From Rheinheimera riviphila (GTDB lineage Bacteria > Pseudomonadota > Gammaproteobacteria > Enterobacterales > Alteromonadaceae): a stretch of DNA of 64,000 nt. Made by a program: the position numbers and the translations under genes. This document shows positions 42,267-50,267 of this stretch, piece by piece (positions within the stretch are counted from its first letter, which is position 1; every line of letters begins with the position of its first letter). The notes beneath the pieces were generated by a model, which saw nothing but the letters and a program-made list of their open reading frames with translations, ran no database searches and was not told the DNA's origin. The stretch is from positions 78,919 to 142,918 of the forward strand of contig NZ_SACS01000014.1 in assembly GCF_004005945.1 (NCBI RefSeq), written 5' to 3'.

Positions 42267-43904
42267 ATGACGACTTCTACCTTTGTGGTTCCCAATCAAC
42301 GGCAATGGCTTGGTCACCCGATCGGGCTTTATGTGTGTTTTTTTACCGAAATGTGGGAACGTTTTGCGTTCTACGGTTTAAAAGCACTGTTGTTTTTATA
42401 TCTGACCCAACACCATTTATTCACCGATAAAAACGGTTATATCCTGCTGGGGACTTATGCCGGTCTGGCCTATGCGTTGCCGGTGGTCGGTGGTTTACTG
42501 GCTGATAAATATCTGGGGATGCGCAAAGCCGTTACGTTTGGCGGGGCTTTGATGGCTGTTGGTATGCTCGGCATGGCCTATAAAGGCACGCAGGCAACCG
42601 CAGAAGGCGGGGCTGATCAGCTGGCGTTACAGGTGATGTATGCATCATTAGCTTTGGTCGCAGTGGGCGTTGGTTTTTTAAAGCCGAATATTTCGACCAT
42701 CGTTGGCCGTTTATACATCGATCAAGACCCACGACGTGATTCTGCTTTCACCTTGTTTTATATGGGTATTAATTTAGGCGCGGTTTTTTCCAGTTTATTT
42801 GTCGGCTGGATTGGTCAGGCTTATGGCTGGGAATACGGTTTTGGCTCGGCCGGTATTGGTTTGTTGCTGGGGCTGGTGGTGTTTATCAACGGCACTAAGT
42901 ATTTGCATGGTCAGGCAGAGCCAGCCAAACCTGAACTACTGAAGGAAAAAGTTGCTGGGTTACCAAGGGAATGGCTGATTTATATATTGGCGCTGATTGG
43001 TGTGGTGGCGGTGCAACAGATTTTGCAAACCACCATTAACTTCGGTGCCCTTGGCCAGATGTTGGGGATGGCGGAAGGGGCTGAAATTACCGCCACTGAA
43101 GTGGTCGCTGTGGTACTGACTATCGCGCTGTTAGTGTGGTGGTTCAAATTCGTGTTTATTGAATGTAATGTTTTAGAGCGCGCCAGCATGATCATGCTGA
43201 TGGTGTTAACGGCCATTTCTGCGGTGTTCTGGGGCTTATATGAACAAACTTACGGTAGCTGGCTGGCCTATTCCGACCGGGTGATGAACAGTCCGACCTT
43301 TGATTTGGGTTTTGTTAGTTTTGCTTTTAACTCGTCACAGCTCACTTTTGTAGCATCGTTATTTATCATTATCCTTGCGATCCCATTTGCCTGGTTGTGG
43401 CCATGGCTGGATCGTAAAGGCTTAAACCCGTCATCACCGGTGAAATTTGGTTTTGCGTTATTGCTGGCCGGCTTAGCGCATTTTATTCTGCAATACGCAG
43501 CATTAAATCCGGAAGCGAATGGTCTGGCCGGGTTCTGGTGGTTTATCCTGGCGTATTTTGTGTTAGTGCTGGGCGAGATGGCATTGTCGCCGATTGGCTT
43601 GTCGGCGGTGACGGCGTTATCAGTGCCAAGAGTAGTCAGTCTGATGATGGGCGTCTGGTTCCTGGCTTCGGCCTTTGGTGAAATCATTGCCGGTCGGTTG
43701 GGCGCGCTGGCCTCAATGCCTGTCGGGACACCGGTACCTGACGCACTGGCGCTGTATGGCGAAGTGTTTGCTCTACTGGGTTGGGTTGGGGTGGGGACTG
43801 CGGTCTTTATGTTTGCGATTGGCCCGCTACTGAATCGACTGATCGTGCGGGCGCAACTGCAAACTCAGGCGCAAGTGCAGACTACGACCACTGCGCCGGT
43901 TTAA
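42267..43904 (+). CDS. POT family proton-coupled peptide transporter
   Basis: A 545-residue inner-membrane symporter for di- and tripeptides (Dtp/PepT family, MFS fold) with about 14 hydrophobic segments. The proton-coupling motif is seen as FTEMWERFAFYG (ExxER, residues 24-35), and GVGFLKPNISTIVGRLY plus FTLFYMGINLGAVFSSLFVG are PTR2 family signatures. It stands alone, with an ERIC repeat and a terminator behind it. It fits the several secreted peptidases in this window. Confidence 0.93.
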   Translation: MTTSTFVVPNQRQWLGHPIGLYVCFFTEMWERFAFYGLKALLFLYLTQHHLFTDKNGYILLGTYAGLAYALPVVGGLLADKYLGMRKAVTFGGALMAVGMLGMAYKGTQATAEGGADQLALQVMYASLALVAVGVGFLKPNISTIVGRLYIDQDPRRDSAFTLFYMGINLGAVFSSLFVGWIGQAYGWEYGFGSAGIGLLLGLVVFINGTKYLHGQAEPAKPELLKEKVAGLPREWLIYILALIGVVAVQQILQTTINFGALGQMLGMAEGAEITATEVVAVVLTIALLVWWFKFVFIECNVLERASMIMLMVLTAISAVFWGLYEQTYGSWLAYSDRVMNSPTFDLGFVSFAFNSSQLTFVASLFIIILAIPFAWLWPWLDRKGLNPSSPVKFGFALLLAGLAHFILQYAALNPEANGLAGFWWFILAYFVLVLGEMALSPIGLSAVTALSVPRVVSLMMGVWFLASAFGEIIAGRLGALASMPVGTPVPDALALYGEVFALLGWVGVGTAVFMFAIGPLLNRLIVRAQLQTQAQVQTTTTAPV

Positions 43905-43908
43905 TCAA

Positions 43909-44036
43909 TATACCCTGCATCCTTGAAGATTCGGGGTTGTTGGCCGCCTTCACTCACCCCAGTCACATAGAACAGCTATGCTCCTGGGGATTCGTTCAGT
44001 TGCCGCCTACCCGAATCTTCAATGATTTTGGGTATA
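43909..44036 (+). repeat. ERIC element, intact 128 bp copy
   Basis: Identical over 128 bases to 32637-32764 and in the same orientation, although about 11 kb away and next to unrelated genes. It starts 5 bases after the POT gene stop. A reading frame running through it (43781-44149) is an artefact. Confidence 0.92.
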
Positions 44037-44048
44037 TACCCGCTGCGA

Positions 44049-45068
44049 CTACGCCTGTGGCGGTGCCGAAGCTGGTAGGCGATAGCCGACCGAACCACAA
44101 AGCCGGATCTGGTATTGATAACCAGATTCGGCTTTTTTATCCGGGGTGATCACCAATACTTCATAGTCATTGATATGGACCAGATGTTCTTGCCCTGACA
44201 TCACACAACTCGAACGGCCCATACTTTCAATCTGATATAAAAAACCAGCCAGCGCGCGGTTCAGCCACGGAATGGTCGGGATGGCACTGCCGAAATTGAT
44301 TTCCACCTGATTGCTGCCTTTGGTGTTATGGCTGGCCGTTGCTTCATTATTGGCAGCGGCTATGGCGACGGTGTTTTCCGGTTTCACGGCTGCATCAGCC
44401 GCACTACGGGCATCGGCAGCACTGATAGCATCATCGTTGTTTTTTACCGAGATTAACGTTTGCTCGCCATTAAACAGATTGGTCAACTGCGAACTATCTC
44501 CGGTTAAATAGGCACTGGGCAACACCGCTAAACAACTCATAAAGACCGGTAAATAGATGATCCGCGCCAATAAAGTTTTCACCGGATAGGCTTCATCACC
44601 GAGGATATGGCGACTGCGAACGCCGATTGGCCGCAGCAATAACAACATTATAATTTTGCCGGTATGCAGGATGGTGTATAACGTCAGCACCACCAATGAC
44701 AGGGTGAAACTCCAGATCGGTGCCAGCAATAACACGGTCAGATTGACGGTGTAAGGTACAACATCGGTGCGAATACCAATCAGATTGTTGACCTGACTTT
44801 CTGCCATCGCAAAGCAAAAATTACCTAATATCGCATAAAACACCACGATCACGGCTTTACCGGCCAGACTGTTCCAGATCCGTAAAAAGCCTTGCCACAT
44901 ATCCTGGGTTACCGCACAGAGTAACGCCAGCGCCATGCCATATAACAGCCATTGCTGGCTGCAAAAGCTCAGCAGCCATAACACTACACAGACAGTCGCC
45001 AACGCATAACCCCGTTGTGCCGGTTGTAGTTTTTGCCAGATCGGCTGAATTTTACTTGTTAACCACAT
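44049..45068 (-). CDS. Unrecognised inner-membrane protein
   Basis: A 339-residue protein I do not recognise. About four to five hydrophobic segments (residues 20-55, 70-90, 105-150 and 170-190) precede a polar, Ala/Asn-rich linker (about 205-255) and a C-terminal domain (about 258-335) that contains NRALAGFLYQIESMGRSSCVMSG and HLVHINDYEVLVITP. The C-terminal domain probably lies outside or in the cytoplasm as a compact unit. No partner gene is adjacent. Its last 35 codons overlap a terminator-like hairpin for the facing POT gene. Confidence 0.65.
   Translation of the reverse strand: MWLTSKIQPIWQKLQPAQRGYALATVCVVLWLLSFCSQQWLLYGMALALLCAVTQDMWQGFLRIWNSLAGKAVIVVFYAILGNFCFAMAESQVNNLIGIRTDVVPYTVNLTVLLLAPIWSFTLSLVVLTLYTILHTGKIIMLLLLRPIGVRSRHILGDEAYPVKTLLARIIYLPVFMSCLAVLPSAYLTGDSSQLTNLFNGEQTLISVKNNDDAISAADARSAADAAVKPENTVAIAAANNEATASHNTKGSNQVEINFGSAIPTIPWLNRALAGFLYQIESMGRSSCVMSGQEHLVHINDYEVLVITPDKKAESGYQYQIRLCGSVGYRLPASAPPQA
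44099..44138 (+). terminator. Terminator of POT gene inside facing coding sequence
   Basis: AAGCCGGATCTGGT pairs with ACCAGATTCGGCTT around a 6-base loop and is followed by TTTTTT on the plus strand. On the minus strand the same DNA encodes KKAESGYQYQIRL of the membrane protein at 44049-45068. Confidence 0.7.
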
Positions 45069-45242
45069 CAGAAGGTCCTTGCTTGCAATTTATTTACAGC
45101 ATGGTAGGGGTTGGTTGCGGCGCGGTAAATCAATTTTTACCAATGGTCGAAGTTGAACGGGCATTAACCGCAAGCAGTTGCCTTTTACTGCCCACTGCAA
45201 GTAATCTGCAGCGCTATTTTTATTGATCCGTTTAGAGAAGCT

Positions 45243-47468
45243 ATGAAGTATCTTTTGTTAACCACAGCCATCATCGCCAGCCTTACAGCCACTGCTGATG
45301 AAGGCCAGTGGCAACCCCATCAACTTAAACAATTACAACCACAACTGGATGCCCGTGGCATTCAGCTGAGTGGTGAGCAACTGGCTGATTTAACACAATA
45401 TCCAATGAACGCCATCGTCAGTCTTGGTTATTGTTCGGCGTCTTTTGTATCGGCTGAGGGTTTGGTGATCACCAACCACCACTGTGGTTATGGCGCGATT
45501 CAGCAAAATTCCAGCACAGAGCGTAATTTAATGGCGCAGGGTTTCCTGGCCAAAACCAAAGCCGAAGAATTACCGGCTGGTCCACAAGAGCGGCTCTATA
45601 TCACCGAGCAGGTGCTGGATGTTACCGCGAAAGTCAGTGGTGGGCTGGCGGCTGATCTAGCACCGTTAGCGCGTTACCAGGCAATTGAAAATAATCGTAA
45701 AACAATCATCAAAGACTGTGAAACGGACGCCAACTATCGCTGCAATGTGGTGAGCTTTCACCATGGTCTGGAATATTTTCTGATCAAACAGCTGATGATC
45801 CAGGACGTACGTTTGGTGTACGCGCCACCAGAATCGGTTGGTAATTTTGGTGGTGATATCGATAATTACGAATATCCACGCCATACCGGCGACTTTACCT
45901 TTTTACGTGGTTATGTAGCGAAAGACGGCAAACCTGCACCTTACTCTGTCGATAACGTGCCGTATCAGCCAAAAAACTTTCTGAAAGTAAATGCCAGTGG
46001 TGTGCGCTCAGGCGATGGTATTTTGCTGGCCGGTTATCCGGGGAAAACCAGCCGTTACCGCTTAGCCGAAGAAATCGACTTTGCAGCGAGCTGGGAATAT
46101 CCGGCGAACATTCAGACTTATACCGAGTTGATTGGCACCATTGAACGGTTAGGCCAGCAAAATGCCGATTATCAGGTGAAATATGCCTCGGTAGTGAAAG
46201 GTCATCACAACCGGATGAAAAAGCTCAAAGGTTTGCTGGACGGTTTTAAGGCCACCGATATTCAGGGCATTAAACGCCAGCAACAACAAGCACTGCAACA
46301 GTGGATTGCCAGCTCAGAAGTACCGGCCTATCAGCAGGCGGTGACGCAGCTTGGCGCCTTGGTTGCCAAAGAGCAGCAGTTTTTGCAGCAAACCTATTAT
46401 TTTGATAATGCCAGACGCAGCGATTTACTGCAGACGGCCACTGATTTGTATCGGTTAGCGGTCGAGCAACAAAAACCAGATGCGGCGCGGGAAATAGGGT
46501 ATCAGGACCGTGATCTGACGATGTTTCAGGGCAAGTTAAAACGGCTCGACACCCGGTTTGCCGCTGAAGTTGACCTGGCGTTATGGTCGGAGCAACTGGA
46601 GGTGTATCTGGCGCAGCCTGAAGCTGTCCGCAGCACGGTGCTGGATCAGGCGTTACAGCTCAAACCTGGCCAAACTCAATCGCAAATCAGTACCTTACTG
46701 CAAGACTGGTATCAACGCAGCGATTTAACCAGTTTAAGTGGCAGGATGGCCTGGCTGGGTAAAACGCCAGCCCAATTTGCGCAAAGTGACGATCCTTTTA
46801 TCAAGTTGGCAGTGGCGTTATTTGACACCCAAATGCAGCAAGAGCAGCAAAAAAATCAGCTGGCTGGTGAATTTTCAAGTTTAAGACCGGCGTATATGCA
46901 GGCGGTGATTGCGTACCACAAAACCTTAGGTCGCCCGGTCTATCCGGATGCGAACGGTACTTTACGTATCACTTATGGTCATGTTGATGGCTATCCGGCG
47001 GCCGATGGGGTCTATAAAACGCCATTTACCACTGTGGCTGGTATGCTGGCAAAACAACAACAGAGCGCGCCATTTCTGGTGCCGGAGAAACTGGTACAAG
47101 CCTATCAGCAGCAGCGGTATCAGGGGTTTTATCACCGGGATTTGGCCGCCAAAGCGGACGACAGCTGGTGGTGTGGCGTGATGAACTGCGCTCAACCTGC
47201 CGCTGTCCCGGTGAATTCGGTGCCGCTGAATTTCCTGTCCAGCGCCGATACCACGGGCGGCAACTCCGGATCGGCCGTGCTCAATGCCAAAGGCGAATTG
47301 GTCGGACTGAATTTTGATTCGACGTACGAGTCAATCAGTAAAGATTGGTACTTTAACGAAGCCGTCACCCGCGCCATTCATGTCGATATTCGTTATGTAT
47401 TGTGGTTGATGCAATATGTAGATAATGCCGATAATTTATTGGCGGAGATGAGCATCGTTCAGCACTAA
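45243..47468 (+). CDS. S46 family serine peptidase (DPP7/DPP11-like)
   Basis: A 741-residue exported dipeptidyl-peptidase of the trypsin-like S46 family. A signal peptide (MKYLLLTTAIIASLTATADE) is followed by NAIVSLGYCSASFVSAEGLVITNHHCGYGAIQ with the catalytic histidine (near 78), the GNFGGDIDNYEYPRHTGDF segment with the aspartate, and TTGGNSGSAVLNAKGELVGLNFD with the serine (near 673). The residue 18 after the serine, Gly in DPP7 and Arg in DPP11, is Ser here, so substrate preference is unclear. A terminator follows. Confidence 0.92.
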   Translation: MKYLLLTTAIIASLTATADEGQWQPHQLKQLQPQLDARGIQLSGEQLADLTQYPMNAIVSLGYCSASFVSAEGLVITNHHCGYGAIQQNSSTERNLMAQGFLAKTKAEELPAGPQERLYITEQVLDVTAKVSGGLAADLAPLARYQAIENNRKTIIKDCETDANYRCNVVSFHHGLEYFLIKQLMIQDVRLVYAPPESVGNFGGDIDNYEYPRHTGDFTFLRGYVAKDGKPAPYSVDNVPYQPKNFLKVNASGVRSGDGILLAGYPGKTSRYRLAEEIDFAASWEYPANIQTYTELIGTIERLGQQNADYQVKYASVVKGHHNRMKKLKGLLDGFKATDIQGIKRQQQQALQQWIASSEVPAYQQAVTQLGALVAKEQQFLQQTYYFDNARRSDLLQTATDLYRLAVEQQKPDAAREIGYQDRDLTMFQGKLKRLDTRFAAEVDLALWSEQLEVYLAQPEAVRSTVLDQALQLKPGQTQSQISTLLQDWYQRSDLTSLSGRMAWLGKTPAQFAQSDDPFIKLAVALFDTQMQQEQQKNQLAGEFSSLRPAYMQAVIAYHKTLGRPVYPDANGTLRITYGHVDGYPAADGVYKTPFTTVAGMLAKQQQSAPFLVPEKLVQAYQQQRYQGFYHRDLAAKADDSWWCGVMNCAQPAAVPVNSVPLNFLSSADTTGGNSGSAVLNAKGELVGLNFDSTYESISKDWYFNEAVTRAIHVDIRYVLWLMQYVDNADNLLAEMSIVQH

Positions 47469-47500
47469 CGGCTAACGGCTAACTGCTGCAGCGTCAGACA

Positions 47501-47536
47501 AAAAAGCCCGGATATTTATCTGGGCCTCTTTTTTCA
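47501..47536. terminator. Bidirectional rho-independent terminator
   Basis: An A-run, GCCCGGATA pairing with TATCTGGGC, and a T-run. It lies between the convergent S46 peptidase and HDOD genes. Confidence 0.85.
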
Positions 47537-47575
47537 AGCTGGCAATTCTTGAGTCCCGCTGATTTAGGGCAGCGA

Positions 47576-48421
47576 TTACATAATCATCGAACCTTTGGGG
47601 TTCAGCAGACTTAAAATCGACATCCCTTCGAGACTGGCAAAAGCGCGCGCTTCATCAATATCACGGCGTTTTAGGCCCAGACCATTGATAATTTGCTGAT
47701 CGATTAAATCTTCCAGTTCAAACTGACCAAAAGCAGCATTTAACAACGATAACCGGGATGCCAGATGCAGCACCTGCACCACTTTATTTTTCGGTTGCAG
47801 CTGTGGAGAATTCAGGTAATTCAGCGGTTCAATCAGAGAATCCGGCAAGCGCCAAAGTTTTAGCAAGGCCACACTGCAATCGGCATAGCTGAAACCGAGC
47901 AGCTCTTGCTGGCGCATCCAGGGCAACACGCCTTTTTTGTAGTGAGCGCACAGCCTTGCCACGTCCGGATTCACCTCAACCACCACCAGTTCACCGATAT
48001 TGTGCAGCAGACCAGATAAATACAAGGGTTCACTTTGTTTGACGCCAATGACGTGGCCCAAAAACTTCGCAATCAGCGCAGCATGAATACTGATTTCCCA
48101 AAATCTTTCTAAATCAATCACATCTGAAGGGATTTTTGAAAATGCTTCGGCAGATCCATAGGCAACGACCAGGTTGTACACCTGCGTTTCGCCCAGCAGC
48201 AGTACCGCTTTACTGACTGAATCAACTGGATTCGGGAAATTATACAAAGCGCTGTTGGCGAGTTTTAGCAGACGGGAGGCCAAGGCCGGATCCAAAGCGA
48301 TAATTTCCGCAATTTCATCCAGGTTGCTGATTTTATTGTCGATGACTTCTTTAATTTTTAAACAGGTATCGGGTAATACAAACACGTCACCGACTTGTCT
48401 GGCAAATTCAAAAGCGCTCAC
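47576..48421 (-). CDS. HDOD domain signalling protein
   Basis: A 281-residue protein composed of one HDOD domain, a catalytically degenerate relative of HD phosphohydrolases found beside cyclic-di-GMP and chemotaxis proteins. IIALDPALASRLLKLANSALYNFPNPVDSVSKAVLLLG (about 40-77) and YLSGLLHNIGELVV (about 143-156) are typical. The start is GTG with AGGAGA 8 bases upstream. Function is likely regulatory through protein contacts; target unknown. Confidence 0.9.
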   Translation of the reverse strand: MSAFEFARQVGDVFVLPDTCLKIKEVIDNKISNLDEIAEIIALDPALASRLLKLANSALYNFPNPVDSVSKAVLLLGETQVYNLVVAYGSAEAFSKIPSDVIDLERFWEISIHAALIAKFLGHVIGVKQSEPLYLSGLLHNIGELVVVEVNPDVARLCAHYKKGVLPWMRQQELLGFSYADCSVALLKLWRLPDSLIEPLNYLNSPQLQPKNKVVQVLHLASRLSLLNAAFGQFELEDLIDQQIINGLGLKRRDIDEARAFASLEGMSILSLLNPKGSMIM

Positions 48422-48659
48422 GCTGTCTTCTCCTGCATCCTACCGGTTTCCTATAGTGTCGCTTTAAACCACCGTTTTACAAGCAAAGCCCTGGTTTTTT
48501 TTCCCCAAGCAGTAACATTGCAAACTGGGTTTCGTAAATGGCTGCTTTTTATAGCTTTGTTGGATATTATATAAAAGCTTCAACTATACTCACATTCGTG
48601 ATCCGGTTGTGCAGACTTCGGCATCATTCCTAAACTGACCAAAATTCCAGAAGGACAGC

Positions 48660-49091
48660 GTGATTAAGTCAGCCAAAATCCTGTTGCTAATCTTCCCGAG
48701 CATGCTGGTGTATGCCGACAATCCACCGCCGCCGCCGCTGGTGGTGGCGCATACGGCTGTCGCCGTGGAACGCCTGAGCAAATCGCAACTTCGTAGTATT
48801 TACTTAAAACGACAAGTGATCTGGCCGAACGGCGACAAAATCAAAGTTTATATGCTGCCAGCAAAATCCGTGACCCATCAGCAATTTAGCCAGGCCAACC
48901 TACAAATGTTTCCTTATCAGCTGGAGCAAACCTGGCAAAAACTAACCTTTTCTGGCATTGGCACACCACCGGTTGAAGTTGCGAGCGCAGCGCACATGTT
49001 ACAACTGATCCAGACCACCCCCGGTGCCATTGGTTATTTACCGTACGGAAATGAGATAAACAATGCAAAAGTTATTGAAATTCAACCCTAA
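48660..49091 (+). CDS. Small PstS-like periplasmic binding protein
   Basis: A 143-residue exported protein resembling a truncated phosphate-type binding protein. A signal peptide ends at LVYA, followed by a proline run. VERLSKSQLRSIYLKRQVIWPNGDKI is the segment seen in PstS-like proteins, and TTPGAIGYLPYGNE near the end is also typical. It starts at GTG with GAAGGA upstream. Its end overlaps the porin gene by 29 bases, and the GGDEF-EAL gene follows, so the three form one transcription unit. It may sense a ligand for that enzyme (inference). Confidence 0.75.
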   Translation: MIKSAKILLLIFPSMLVYADNPPPPPLVVAHTAVAVERLSKSQLRSIYLKRQVIWPNGDKIKVYMLPAKSVTHQQFSQANLQMFPYQLEQTWQKLTFSGIGTPPVEVASAAHMLQLIQTTPGAIGYLPYGNEINNAKVIEIQP

Positions 49092-50265
49092 GTTGCTGGC
49101 AAAAGCGCTGCTTGCCGTGACATTAGGGCAAGCACCACTGGCTATGGCGGCCGACGATTGGCACTGGCATGGTTTTGTCGCCCAGGGACTGATGCAGGCT
49201 AAAGACAGTAACTTCGTCAATAACGATGGTGATGTGTCGGCCAAACTGACCGAATTTGGTCTGAACTCGGTCTGGCAACTGGACCCGTCGTTCCGGTTAG
49301 CGGGTCAGTTGATGTACCTCGATGGTGGTAACAGATTTCAGCAAGGTCTGCGGATTGATTATTTGTTTCTGAACTGGACCGCTATCAATACTTTGGACTG
49401 GCAGGTCGACTTGTATGCTGGCCGCTATAAAAACAGCCATTGGCTCTTTTCCAGTACCCGTGATGTGGCGATCACCAGGCCGATGATCGTGTTGCCGCAA
49501 TCGGTATATTTTGATTCGTTCCGGGATATTGCCGTGGGTTCGGATGGTATTGCCCTGCAATCAACCTACAGCAGCAGTCTGGGCGAGCTTGATTTGAACT
49601 GGAGCCTTGGCGCCACGCCGACGCCGAAAGAGCAAAGTCAGCGCATTATCAGCAATTTTATTACCGGTGCCACCAAACAAGATTTTGTGCATCAGATCAG
49701 TAGCTTTTTCCGGCCTACCGGCTCAAAAAGCCAGTGGGGCGTCAGTCTACTGGATTCCGATTTTAACTACCGCCGCACCATGACCGATATTTTCGCTGAC
49801 GGTGATTTTACCGTGCAGCGGGTGATGCTGAACTGGCGCTATAGTGAAGAAAACTGGGAACTGTCAAGCGAGCTGTTTCAGGAACGGGTATCGGTGTACG
49901 GGTTTTATGCGCCGGGTGTACAGCGCACGCAGTTCGCACAGGGCGCTTATGTCTTGGCGCGGTACAACCTGACCCCACAAACCACCCTCTACGCCAGTTA
50001 TGATCATTTTTATGGCAATAAAGACGACAAAGGAGGCAGCTTATTACCATTGCAAACTGGCGGGCAGGTTGCAGATTACTTTGGTTATCAACGCGATACA
50101 GCGCTTTCGCTCAGCCATGACTTTGGCGGCAACTGGCGGATCACGGCGGAATACCACTGGACTATCGGCACCGGTCGTTTGGGGCCGAATGTGGTACCGG
50201 ATACCATTGTAAATCGCTCAAAAAACCATCAGCTCTGGGCAGTCCAACTGATGTACTGGTTCTGA
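49063..50265 (+). CDS. Porin-like outer-membrane beta-barrel protein
   Basis: A 400-residue barrel. The signal peptide ends PLAMAADD. Alternating strands such as WHWHGFVAQGLMQAKDSNF and FGLNSVWQLDPSFRLAGQLM and the C-terminal LWAVQLMYWF, with terminal Phe, fit an outer-membrane porin. No known specificity. It overlaps the binding-protein gene (29 bases) and its stop is two bases from the start of the GGDEF-EAL gene. Confidence 0.75.
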   Translation: MQKLLKFNPKLLAKALLAVTLGQAPLAMAADDWHWHGFVAQGLMQAKDSNFVNNDGDVSAKLTEFGLNSVWQLDPSFRLAGQLMYLDGGNRFQQGLRIDYLFLNWTAINTLDWQVDLYAGRYKNSHWLFSSTRDVAITRPMIVLPQSVYFDSFRDIAVGSDGIALQSTYSSSLGELDLNWSLGATPTPKEQSQRIISNFITGATKQDFVHQISSFFRPTGSKSQWGVSLLDSDFNYRRTMTDIFADGDFTVQRVMLNWRYSEENWELSSELFQERVSVYGFYAPGVQRTQFAQGAYVLARYNLTPQTTLYASYDHFYGNKDDKGGSLLPLQTGGQVADYFGYQRDTALSLSHDFGGNWRITAEYHWTIGTGRLGPNVVPDTIVNRSKNHQLWAVQLMYWF

Positions 50266-50267
50266 TC

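Noticed and set aside
43781..44149. 122-codon frame with a conserved-looking peptide
   Set aside because: The central part is translated ERIC sequence, also seen at 32637-32764. Such frames are common annotation artefacts.
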